A program made the position numbers and the translations under genes. This document shows, one piece after another, positions 22,501 through 31,437 of a stretch of 64,000 bases of DNA. The number at the start of each line of letters is the position of its first letter. Within the stretch, counting starts at the first letter, position 1. The notes beneath the pieces were generated by a model. It was not told the origin of the DNA. It did not search any database and worked only from the letters and a program-made list of their open reading frames with translations. The stretch comes from Blepharisma stoltei (Eukaryota; Ciliophora; Heterotrichea; Heterotrichida; Blepharismidae), in assembly GCA_914767885.1 (NCBI GenBank), contig CAJZBQ010000001.1, forward strand, positions 806,001 to 870,000, given 5' to 3'.

Positions 22501-24112
22501 CAAAATATTTTTTTTCATAAAAAATTTACATTAAAATAATTTTTTTGTTCGCTGGCCAAGGGTGGGTTTGACCCAAAAATAGGGATTTTTCCAATAGTTT
22601 TGTTCGCTGACGGAAGGGGGAGTAAGCATATTTTCTGAGCGAGCCTTTTCAAATTGAATTAAAGCGCTTGCATCTCTAACTGTAATTAAAATGCTCTGCT
22701 GCTTTTCTCATATAACTTTTTTCCCTCTTCATATAAGATTAGAAGGCTTTGCGCTCACTCCCAGAAAAATTTCACTATTGAGAGTTGAATTTCTAATAAA
22801 ATTTATATACCATATTATCTTAAAAGCATTTTTTACTTTTAGCAAAATAATTAGCTCCTATTAATTATTTTAGATTTTGCCTCCTCACAATTACTCATCT
22901 CTAGCTTATGATCTATAAGCTTATTTGATTCTGATAATTCAGAATATTTTTTCCCTTCTAAAAACTCAATTTCAGCTAATAATTCAACCACACAGTCAAT
23001 TTCGCAGCAGAGCAGCTTCGGCAAGTTGTGATTCGAAAATAGTACTTCTTTATTTTCAGAAAGCACCAAAACCCCATCAGAAATCAAGTTAAAAAGAACA
23101 CTTAATCGGCTTTCTGCATTTTCAAGATTTTTCCTTGATATAAACCTCTCATATGATTTGGCTTTCAAGAAATAAGAATTTATATTGTATAGAAAAATAA
23201 TAAGGAATGATACCATGTGGGGCGTGTAGCTTGCATCTAAAAAGAGCTCATTTATTACTCCCCCCCTTCGTGAGCAAACAAAACCTTTAGAAAAATCCCT
23301 ATTTTTTGCCCAAAAAACCCACCCTCCGTAAGTGAACAAAAATTTTTTTAATAGATAAATTTTGTATGGAAAAAATTTTTGATATATAAGTGGTAATTAT
23401 TATAATGAAATCTCGAGCTAATTCTGTTTAATTTCAAAACAAATTACGTTTTAAAACATAAACTTTACAAATTAAATAGATATTTGCTTTCCAATTTTTG
23501 TGAATTAGGATTTTTTGAAATTTCGAAAAAAAAAAATAAGTCCCCTCCGTGAGCGAATAAGATTTTTTTGTTTGCTCACGGGGGGGGAGTAAGTATTTTC
23601 TGTAATGCCATAAATATAAATGTTTTGACATAATGGCACATTTCATTAGCCGAGTCTGGACAAAAGGGAGCTCAAAGCTGTTAATGAATATCAGTGATAG
23701 CATCTCAAACAAAAGTTGCTCTGATTTATATTCATTTTGGCCCTGCTTCCACAGCACAAAACAGTTAAATTCTGAAAAACTGATTGAGAATAGCGACTTA
23801 GCGAGGTAGCCTTTTCTGTCGAAATACCAAACTAGGCTGCAGCTGACAAAATGGATAAATAAGTAAGGGATGTGCAGTATAGCAATTTCAATCTTATTTG
23901 AATTAACAGTGAGGAAAACGAAAAGCAAAACCACTGCCAAGCCAAGTAAAGAGTAGGAATACCGCTTTAGGACTTGATATTTATCGTTAACTTCTTCGTC
24001 CCACCATTGATGATATGCTTATTATATTTAAAATTCAATAAAATTATAAGTCTATAAACTTATCAAGCCATGTTTGAACAATATTAATCCATTAAGTATA
24101 AATAGCCTCCAT
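19512..24112 (-). CDS. HK-A: membrane hybrid histidine kinase carrying six separate insertions
   Basis: Paralogue of HK-D. From ATG 24112 (MEA-IYHQWWDEEVNDKYQ) to TAA 19512. Removing the inserts at 19720, 21427, 22137, 22806, 23256 and 24014 leaves 2160 nt, 719 aa, with no stop. N-terminal third: several hydrophobic helices (membrane). Then a PAS-like segment (LFNLISDGVLVLSENKEVLF), HisKA with H box RSVTHELRTP, HATPase with N box NLLSNALKFT, G1 DTGIGIS and G2 GCGLGLVI, and a receiver (LIADDNDFNRMIL, phosphoacceptor Asp in VVVVDGSMP, Lys in TKPCSPE). Such proteins autophosphorylate on His and pass phosphate to their own receiver Asp. The ATG lies five codons upstream of an IES. If the retroelement at 21427 is not eliminated, the gene is disrupted between HisKA and HATPase. 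Confidence 0.82.
19720..20735. mobile_element. Composite IES in the HK-A receiver: AAATTGGAAC-type MITE hosting a second MITE
   Basis: Outer ends read cttcccacctttaaattgg and (right) ccatttaaagggggag, flanked by TCA on both sides (TGA on the gene strand). The empty site in HK-D reads atgcctgagctaaatgg. Removing 1016 bp restores GSMPE-LNGWEATRK. The right end has the subterminal hairpin cccccttttaaattggaac / gttccatttaaaggggg. A complete second element is nested at 20061. Confidence 0.85.
20061..20405. mobile_element. Nested complete MITE (345 bp) with TTA duplication
   Basis: Sits inside the outer element with TTA on both sides (20061-20063, 20406-20408). Left end ctccccccctccgtgagtg, right end hairpin cctccgtgagtgaac / gttcactcacggagg then ggggag. 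This is the cleanest full-length example of the family. Confidence 0.88.
21437..21845. mobile_element. Retroelement C (about 419 bp with one repeat) inside HK-A
   Basis: GC-richer block flanked by cttttttctc at 21427-21436 and 21846-21855. HK-D has an uninterrupted site (gccgagaaaaaaggaattc). Removal restores IQAEKKGIQVLVRIDP. The duplication contains no TA. It includes local inverted repeats (cagataggcttatcttatctg and gtcatctcccagacgatgac). Orientation and tail are unclear. Confidence 0.75.
22137..22622. mobile_element. MITE-family IES in HK-A, carrying a nested TIR element
   Basis: Right end gcatgacggaagggggag-like (cgctgacggaagggggag), left end degenerate (ctatttctatccgtgagc); TAA on both flanks. 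Removal joins SENML to KNILLRSVTHELRTP, matching HK-D. A different element is inserted in its middle at about 22266. Confidence 0.82.
22266..22481. mobile_element. Nested element with 18-bp terminal inverted repeats
   Basis: Begins ctgatccctgctttggat and ends atccaaaacagggatcag, a near-perfect inverted repeat, inserted in the conserved MITE segment gagatttcattata / aattatcacttatatat at a TA. Moderately GC-rich with internal inverted repeats (tctgacatctcccgatgccaga). No coding frame. Confidence 0.75.
22806..22906. other. 101-bp TA-bounded IES in HK-A
   Basis: Absent from HK-D. Removal between TA 22806 and TA 22907 joins SNKLIDH to INFIRNSTLNSEIFLG in frame (HK-D: SNRLIDHINLIPN). Neighbouring TA choices give stops, which fixes the boundary. 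Confidence 0.82.
23256..23589. mobile_element. MITE-family IES (334 bp) in HK-A
   Basis: Left end ctccccccccttcgtgagc, right end with hairpin cccctccgtgagcgaa / tttgctcacggggggggag. Removal joins LWHYRKYL to INELFLDASYTPHM; HK-D reads LWHYRKYLTNEILFF without insert. Confidence 0.88.
24014..24098. other. 85-bp TA-bounded IES at codon 5 of HK-A
   Basis: Downstream frame lacks any ATG, but removal between TA 24014 and TA 24099 gives M-E-A-I-Y-H-Q-W-W, matching HK-D (MEVIYHQWW). So the start codon of HK-A is joined to its gene only after excision. Confidence 0.85.
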
Positions 24113-25635
24113 AGAAATACTTTTATATTTATTAAATATGTACGTAATTGAAAGAGCTCAGTTATGGTAATAAAAACTAAGGACGCTACTAATAAGAACC
24201 AGTAAAATTTCCATTTAAAAATTTATAGCTCTACTGTAATAAAATTAGTAAATTAGGTTGGAATAAAAAAATAATTTCAAAGGGTCATTCGATAGCCTTT
24301 CTGAATAGGCTATGATTTTGATTTGCCATAAAAGCTTATATTGATGCAGAAAAATGCTAATGGACTATAAAAAAGGAATTAATAGAGAAGAGACTGCTCC
24401 GCAAATAATTATATGGTCGCTTTATAGAAATCTAAGGAATTTTGGTATAAAAAAGAGAAAAGGCAAGGGTAGGCATTTAAAATTTATGATATAATAAAAA
24501 AGAAAAGGATGCAAGACTTGTACACGGATTTGAAAATTTTATAAGGTTAACAATTAAAAAATCTCGACCAATAGAATTGTGAGATATTTAAGTTTAAAAG
24601 AATTACTTTAGCGTTTATTAAGACCTGAAAGTCCCCCTTCACTTGAGGTTCAGATAAATTAACAGCTCTGAGCAACGGTATGTGAACCGGCTTAACCGTC
24701 GAACCGTTAAAGTTAATAAGCCCGTTAAGACTTCTCTATTTTGTGCCAGCCTTAGCACTGACCCTTCTCTTCAAGCCGAGACTCTCAAGAAGCTTGATTT
24801 TCTCTCACTAAGCTCGGTTTATTGGTTCATCTTGTTTGCGTCAGGAGCTAGGACCTATCCCTATCTGACATTTTTAATATTGTGTAAGATATTTAATAAA
24901 ATATAGGCTATTCATATTTTTCAGATAAAAAGTAAAGTTCTACTTTTAAAAATAGCTGAAAGTCTGTAGCAGCTGCCAAAATGGACGGAGACGCAATGAG
25001 ACAGATAATGAATTTTCAGAAATATTAATATTTAACAGAATTATAAATATTTTTACAAATTTTTTTTATACAGAATTCTGGCTGCATGAAATTTTCTTAC
25101 TCTCCCATAAGGAGTAAAGCATAATAAAAATCTAATTTAGGTAATAATTATGGATATTTCAACTTTCTTTTAAATAATTTACTTCATTTTAAATTATTGA
25201 AATTTCAAAATCCTCAAGCCAATAAAATTAAAATGTAGCCATCCTTAGTGAATGATAAAATTTGCCCACATGAGGATTCAAAAAGATTTAATCTAACCAG
25301 ATTAATTTTCCTTATTTTTCCACATCTTCAAAACCAAGAGACCATCTCTGCATGGTTGTACTTTCGTTCCCCTCATACTTGCTCAGAATCTTTTAGGATT
25401 AGCCCCTTTATTTTATAGAATCCAAAATATTTTTAAAAAAATTAGCCCCCTTTAATTTGGAACAGGAATTTTGTTCCAATTTAAAGGGGTGGAATAAGTG
25501 CCTATATTAATATTTGTTTGGAAATGTTAAATAAAAGTGTCTAAAAAGGATTGGATTATTCTTAATACATTTATAATAATAGTCAGACTAATTAATAGAT
25601 ATAATTTATATTAACCCAGAGTTTACACATTTATT
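24113..25635. other. Intergenic region with element relics
   Basis: AT-rich. Contains a decayed reading stretch near 24355-24500 (REETAPQIIIWSLYRNLRNF then KKRKGKGR) that might be a transposase helix-turn-helix relic, too short to name; a probable retroelement copy at 24592-24878; and a solo MITE end at 25447-25490 (ccccctttaatttggaac / gttccaatttaaagggg). No intact gene. Confidence 0.4.
24592..24878. mobile_element. Probable short retroelement (about 287 bp)
   Basis: GC-richer segment (cggcttaaccgtcgaaccg) flanked by attgtgagatatttaa (24576-24591) and attgtgtaagatatttaa (24879-24896), an imperfect duplication with a 2-bp indel. On the minus strand it begins attaaaaatgtcagatagg, reminiscent of the other elements' 5' ends. 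Confidence 0.45.
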
Positions 25636-26154
25636 TCCCAGATTCAAATAAAGTCAAATGAATTGTCTAATCTCCGTTTAGCCTTAATTAATTTTGCACC
25701 CTATGAAAATTACCTTGCCTTTATGACAAATCCATACAGTTGGGTTACTGTTTGCCATATAAACTCTCCAGAAGAAGAAATTAGGTTTACTGATTAAGCA
25801 CTCTATGCTACTCACAAGTAATATTCTACTTGTGGATCTTTGCTAACTGCAATAAATTTGAATTTTACTATTGACTTGCGAAATTTTGAAAAAAGAATGT
25901 TGGTTTATATTCTGAAAGGGCATTTGGGAATTATCAACTCCATTGATTTTTCTCTATCGGCAAAAAGATTATATCTGGCAGCGAAGATATGACAATAAAA
26001 TTCTGGGATATAAGACATTTGTATGATGATTCAAAAGAAGAACATTTAGCCTGTCTAGAGTGATCGTTGATGAAGCGTAAGCTAATTGCTTCTGATATAT
26101 CATTAGTGAAAAAAATAAAGAGTTGTTGGATTTCTTATCAATAAAAAAATAATT
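25636..26154 (+). pseudogene. WD40 gene 3' fragment, decayed
   Basis: Translates in pieces to the C-terminal part of W1/W2: LINFAPYENYLAF, NPYSWVTVCHINSPEEEIRF, NLNFTIDLRNFEKRMLVYILKGHLGIINS, ending near KELLDFLS. It has in-frame TAA codons and at least one frameshift, and lacks the start, so it is a pseudogene. It converges on HK-B exactly as W1 converges on the HK-F remnant at 42.5-43.5 kb, showing an inverted segmental duplication. Confidence 0.85.
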
Positions 26155-26158
26155 AAAT

Positions 26159-29100
26159 TTATATAAATTTTTTAATGGCTTCGATAATTTTTTCTGTAGA
26201 GCAAGGTTTTGGCAAAAAGTCTATCATTCCACACTGATAGCATAGTTTTATATCTTCTTCCGAGCAATATGCAGAGTACCCTATTATATAAGGAAGATGC
26301 TGAATTTTCCCTTGTCTGTACTGCTGATCAATATAAGACGATGCTTCTCATCCAGTCATTTCAGGCATTTCGCAATCCATGACAACAACTTTATATGGTC
26401 AATCAGAGGCATCCTTTCTTATTATCGCTATTTGCAGATTTTTGAACTTTACCACCTAAGTGTGGAATCTTTTCCGTGTGTGAAAAGAGGATTCCACATT
26501 TGAAATCAAAAGGGCTTCACATGTGGAATCCTCTTTTCACACACGGAAAAGATTCCACACTTAGGTGGTAAAGTTCAAAAATCTGCAAATAACGATATTT
26601 TTTCCACAGCTATTCTTCCATTATTCGCTTCATCGTATTCAAAATCATAAGATTTTAATGTTGATCCTAACACTTCTAAATTAAATTCTAAATCGTCCAC
26701 AATAAGAATGTCTTTTTTAAAGCCTTTTGAATGAGCATAGCTTGATATTGTTATAGGTAAAATACGCTCATTGGTGCATGTTTCGGTATTTTCAATGGAC
26801 AGGCTTAAAGGCTTGTCCTCGTAAATGTTAATATTGAAATAAAAAATTGAGCCTTTTCCAGAATTGCATTTTACTTTTATGGAGTTTCCATCTAATTGAT
26901 TAATCAATAGATTTGATATATATAGGCCAAATCCATGCCCTCTTGGCCCAAGATTAGGAATATTTAAAGGGTCGATTTCTTTTATCATTTTTCTTATCTC
27001 TTCTAAGCTAACGCCAGACCCGGTGTCTTCAACACAGCATTTCATCGTATTTTTTGCTGTTTTAAGACAAATGACCTCAATTTTTCCTTCCTGGGTAAAT
27101 TTAAAGGCATTTCTTACCCACATCTGTATTACAGAAGATAAAAACAGCAATTTTCGTGAAAATTAATGCTATCATTAAATATAAATAGTTTTGTTATATA
27201 TTATTATAGATTAATTTTTTTATTAAATAAATAGGGAGTTAGTAAATTCAAAATAATTTGACTAATTCTTAATCCAATACCTTGAATAATGAGCAAACTA
27301 TTAGTAAAATCTCTAACTTTAGAAGAGCAAAAAATGTTTATAAACAATAATTTTGTATATAAATTTAATAATATTTCGAGCTAATTATATTAAATTAAAC
27401 TTTTCCATTTTAAAACATAAAATTTATAAATTAAATTTTCAAATATAGAAATTCCTGGGGATAGCGCGGAATACGCTATCCCCAGGACCAACCCCACATG
27501 GAACGAGGGTTCCATGTGTGGATCCATTTTTCACACGTGAAAGTAAATATCTCACATGTAAAAAATGGATCCACACATGGAACTCCCGTTCCATGTGTGA
27601 ATCCGATCCCGGTTGGTCCTGGGGATAGCGTATTCCGCGCTATCCCCAGGAATTATCTATATCTATTTTATTATTTGGTGAAAATATTGCATATAATTAT
27701 TAAAAATAAAATCATTCCTTTTGGCTAGTGAGCAAGATCTTTTTGTTCTAATCAAGAAAGGAATCTAAAGAATCGGTGAAAATCATATCTGGCAAATCCT
27801 TATCTATTCTAAAACTAATGTACAAATTCTTTTTAGCCGCTTGGTATTCAAAAAGGCTGCAAGAGCTTTTGATTAATTCTTTTAAATTGCATTGTGTTTT
27901 ATGGATCGAAAAAACGCCTGTTAGTATCTTTGAATAATCAAGCAAGTCGTTTATTAAAGAAAGCATTAATGTACTTGAAATAGAAATAATCTTCAGCTGC
28001 TTTATGTCTTCAGCATTCAAAATATGGCTACTTTGTAATAATTTATTGGTAAAATGTATAAGTGAATTTAAAGGAGTTCTGAGTTCGTGCGAAACTGAAC
28101 GGAGTAATAGAGTTTTCATCTGATCACAGGCAGCTTTTTTTTCAAGCTCGACAGAGTCGGTCACATCTCTTATAGTTATGAATAGGGCTGGGTTATTTTC
28201 CCAAATCATGTGAAGAGCTTTTCATTCTAAATTCCCAGAAGTCAAGCCAAGTGTTATTTCTTCATTATGTGTGCTGCTAAGAAGATATATCTTTTAAGTT
28301 ATATTACTTTAAAGTGCAGATACAGATATTTATATTTGAATTCTCAATAATTCAGTATAAGAAATTTCATCTACTAACACCTTCATTTGCTATCTAATAT
28401 TATTTTTTAATATGTTAAATGATTTTTCAAGAAATTTTGTTTGGAGTAATTGCAAGGTTTTAATAAACCTAATTGGTTAGTCCCTGTTTTAGAAAATTAT
28501 ATAAGTTTCTATAACCATCATTAAAAGGCTATTGCATTTTTGCAGTATTTATAAGGATTCCACTTGTGGAGTGTTCCAATTGTCAATTTGCAGCCCTTTT
28601 TTATATTTCAAAAAAAATATAAGTATCTTGTTATAGATTTGAAAATGTATAGAAGAGTAAGAAATTTGACGAAGTAAAATTGGAGACCTTTTTCTTTTCA
28701 CAGAATACTATAGAGCTTATCATAGCTAACAACGTGTCTGGAGCAGATCTCAATTTTTGAAGAACACAAAGATTATAAAACTCGATTTTCATGCGCTGAG
28801 AAATAATCAAAATGCCATCAGAAAACGACTCTGTAATAATATTTAGTCGATTCTTTGAGTGCTCTAATTCACTCCTATACAAAAATCTTTCAAAAGAGAC
28901 ATTTCTTCAGTATAAAGATAATAGGTTCAAGATTATAACGGCCATTGCTATTAAATACGAGGAATGCCTATATCAGACATTTTCTGAACTCTTAAACATT
29001 TGTTCATGTATACCTCTGGAGACTTATGGCTCTTAAAAAGGGCTCAGAAAGCCAAGCCAATTTGCTCATTAGCTTGCTTGCTTGATTGGAATTCTATGCC

Positions 29101-29923
29101 TATTGGCTCGTTTTGTCAAACTAATAATGTCTAGCTAGCATAGAGCTGAAGTGCCAGCAGCTAGGTTTCTATGCCTCTTTAGCTCCAAAAATAGCTATAA
29201 GTTTTACCCAAGCATATATACCACATATAAAGGTATTTGATCACCATAACATTGAAGGCAACAATGTGCTTTAGCATTGAAAATTGAAAAATTAAGCACA
29301 CCAAAAACGTCAATAGCAATAGTATCAGTTTCTCATCCTTTAAATCATTATGAGACAAAGAGACGGAAAGGATATTAACCTCCTCCTTAAATTTGGACTA
29401 ATATTGGTAAATTTTCACTTTTTGGAATATTAGCCCTCTTTAAAATTTGGAACAAAATTTTAATTTCAATGGAAATTTTATATAAATAGTAAAAAACCTT
29501 AAAGGGAAGGAGTGCAAGTAGAATGCTATTTAAATAGTGGGGCATTGACTTGGTTAATTTTATCAATAACTTTTAAAAAATTTCAAAAATCATTTAATTT
29601 ATATATGAATTTTTAGATGATTTTGCTTTGATATTATATATTTTTTAAATTTAAATCTGAGTAAGATATTCAGAGTACACAATTGACAGCAAAGCTTTAT
29701 AGCTAGATTTGTGGTTATATGAAAATCATATAACTGGTGCTCAGATAATATTCATTATTGAACTAAGCTTTAAAGTGTCACTAAAATATTCAGAAGCGCC
29801 TAGAAAAACAAATAGAGGTCATACAACTATAGCAAAAAATGCCATAACTAAACTAAACTTTTGCAATAGTTTGTAAATTGCTTCACATTCTTCTTCCCAC
29901 CAAGCTACTTGAGATTCTTCCAT
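26159..29923 (-). CDS. HK-B: membrane hybrid histidine kinase carrying five insertions
   Basis: ATG 29923 (MEESQVAWWEEECEAIYKLL) to TAA 26159. Removing inserts at 26429, 27139, 28288, 29009 and 29376 leaves 2115 nt in one frame, 704 aa. N-terminal membrane helices (FSLVMAFFAIVVWPLFVFLG, LILLLLTFLVCLIFQFS), then a PAS-like region (ITESFSDGILIISQ), HisKA with H box RSVSHELRTPLNS, HATPase with VRNAFKFT, DTGSGVS and GHGFGLYI, and a receiver with DILIVDDLEFNLEVLG, VVMDCEMPEMTGWE and LPKPCS. It belongs to a subgroup with HK-C, distinct from HK-A/D. The N box is degenerate around the 27139 insert (SSVIQMWVRNA), so kinase activity is less certain than for HK-C and HK-D. Confidence 0.8.
26429..26589. 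mobile_element. 161-bp near-perfect palindrome in the HK-B receiver
   Basis: Arms run from tatttgcagatttttgaac to gttcaaaaatctgcaaata with about 55-60 bp of almost exact complementarity (including accacctaagtgtggaatc and cgtgtgtgaaaagaggattc), bounded by TA. Removal joins VEKISL to AIIRKDASDWPYKVVVMD in frame. Confidence 0.9.
27139..27765. mobile_element. Decayed MITE in HK-B with a nested foldback at its centre
   Basis: 627-bp interruption; its body matches the MITE family (aaaacataaaatttataaattaaatt) but the ends are degenerate. It hosts a nested palindrome at 27444-27663. Removal between TA 27139 and TA 27766 joins IFTDSL to SSVIQMWVRNAFKFT in frame, one or two residues shorter than HK-C. 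Confidence 0.7.
27444..27663. mobile_element. Nested-palindrome foldback element
   Basis: Three palindrome levels: each arm end is itself a hairpin (cctggggatagcgcgg ... ccgcgctatccccagg), inside that a second hairpin pair (cacatggaacgagggttccatgtg), and a core atccatttttcacacgtg / cacatgtaaaaaatggat. TA lies at both borders. The core resembles those at 26429 and 42163. Confidence 0.88.
28288..28657. other. 370-bp TA-bounded insert in HK-B
   Basis: Starts tactcttctatac on the gene strand, consistent with a diverged MITE end; the rest is AT-rich. Removal between TA 28288 and TA 28658 joins KVSNFTSSNFL to YLLSSTHNEEITLGLTSG in frame, matching HK-C. Confidence 0.7.
29009..29214. mobile_element. 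206-bp GC-richer insert in the membrane region of HK-B
   Basis: Composition (agcttgcttgcttgattgg, gccagcagctaggtttct) resembles the retroelements, especially the one in HK-C (ggccaatttggctcgccaagc). It is removable between TA 29009 and TA 29215, giving YLYMWYI-HEQMFKSSENVW in frame. A 10-bp near-repeat ggtata(t/c)atg flanks it. Confidence 0.65.
29376..29661. mobile_element. MITE (AAATTGGAAC type, 286 bp) in HK-B
   Basis: Left end acctcctccttaaatttgg; inner repeat ccctctttaaaatttggaac. Removal joins IVYSEYL to NILSVSLSHNDLKDEK in frame. Confidence 0.78.
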
Positions 29924-31437
29924 TTTATTCAGATCCTTTGATAAATAAGTCAGTAAATATTACATGATAATTTAAAATTTATGGACTAGTTTTCCCCACT
30001 TGATTAGAAGGCAAAATCCTATTTCTTTAAAAAGTATTATAATAAATTATAATGAAACATGCATTTATAGCTACAATATATAAATCTTAATTAAATTATA
30101 TAAAATCTTTGAAAAGTTAAGATAAATTAATTAGATTTTTACTTGAAACGTTTACCAATTTGGATTTTTAAAATCCAAAAAAAATTTATTTTATATATAA
30201 AATAACACCCTCCTTTATGAGCCAAAATTTTTTTCGCTGGCCAAGGGATTAAATTAAATTTTAGAGTCTTAGGCATTCCAGATTTTATGCCTCCGCACAC
30301 TTTAGATCACTGGACCCTTGCTCGTCAGGGCTAGCAGCGTTTCCCGAGCTCCGACAGCAATGATCTCCTCAGAGACTATGGCCTGTGCCAGTCTTACTTG
30401 AGTCTCGACAGTTAGAAAGACCCCCCTGTACTGAGCGTCTCATGGGTGCCAAGTGACTAGAAGTATAAAAGACAAGCGTTAGCCACATTGGTGATGCAGT
30501 TATCAAAGAAGTTCTGTTTGAAGGTATTTGTTTTGTGATAAACTGCCCAGCAGATCCGGCATTAGCTAGCACAGTTGTTTCTCCTTGTCTTGAGGTTTAA
30601 GTTTTAAGTGTACAGCTTATGGATTTCTGCGGACCTGCAACAGACGATTAAGAGTAGTTTGATTCCAGGGATTAGCTTATCGCATGTCAGAGTGCCTTTC
30701 TTTAGCAGCTGCAGCAAAAAGATTGTTCCACTATGGCCTGGTCCAAAACCCCGGCTTCTAGGTAGAGAATGCCCAAGGGTCCACCTCCTTTTCCAAACTA
30801 AAGGAAAGCAGCCAAAGCTTACCCGGACACAAATTTGGTGAGGCTGTGCTTGTTTCTTGGAATCTGTCCAAGTTCGCAGTAGCCTTAAGGTCTGAATTTT
30901 CGCCAAGAGGGCAGGCTGACACATTTCACCATTTTTATGCATATTCGCTGACCAAGGGAAAGAATTAAGAGTTAAAAATCAAAAAATCCTTCAGAATTAA
31001 GCTTAATATTCATAAGTTTGATAATTATGATCATAAATTATTTAATTTAATGACATATGCTAGTAGTTACTTTCAATCGCGATTAATTACCTAATTAAAT
31101 TACTATTAAATTTTCACTAGACAGATATGTGATAAAGATTGCATAGCCAAAACTGAAATTTTAGCCTTGTATAGTTATTAATAAACCTAAAAAAATTTTT
31201 TTTGAAATTGTTAAAGCAAGCTTAAAACTCTAAAGGCTAATAGATACTTGAGTACTAATAAGTCTTATAGATAGATAATCTAATTATTGATGAAAGGATT
31301 AAAATAATACTTAAAGATCCTTGAAATTCTAAATTCTTTTATAAATTTTTATATATCAATGTATCTCTATTACGCTTAAAATTATATAATAAAAATATAA
31401 AAATGCTGAATATTAAATATTACAAAAATTACATTTA
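29924..31437. other. Intergenic region HK-B / HK-C
   Basis: AT-rich, with a MITE relic near 30210-30247 interrupted by a retroelement at 30248-30943. No gene is supported in the remainder (30960-31437), which lies downstream of the HK-C stop. Confidence 0.5.
30248..30943 (-). mobile_element. Retroelement (about 696 bp), intergenic, inserted into a MITE relic
   Basis: Flanked by ttcgctggccaaggga (30232-30247) and ttcgctgaccaaggga (30944-30959), 16 bp with one mismatch; the target is itself a MITE end. On the minus strand it starts tatgcataaaaatggtg, like retroelement A, and ends ggaatgcctaagactctaaaa. Part of it (aaggtctga, gccaag) is shared with the copy in W1 near 45.1 kb. No coding frame is supported. 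Confidence 0.82.

Noticed and set aside
24355-24500. Transposase gene fragment
   Set aside because: There is a stop inside it, it is too short, and no catalytic DDE residues are seen; listed only as a possible relic.
25636-26154. IES-split functional WD40 gene
   Set aside because: Stops and frameshifts do not coincide with TA-bounded segments, and the 5' two thirds is missing.
30369-30942. ORFs within the intergenic GC-rich block at 30.3-30.9 kb as genes
   Set aside because: They lie inside a retroelement with a target duplication and show no domain or codon-usage support.
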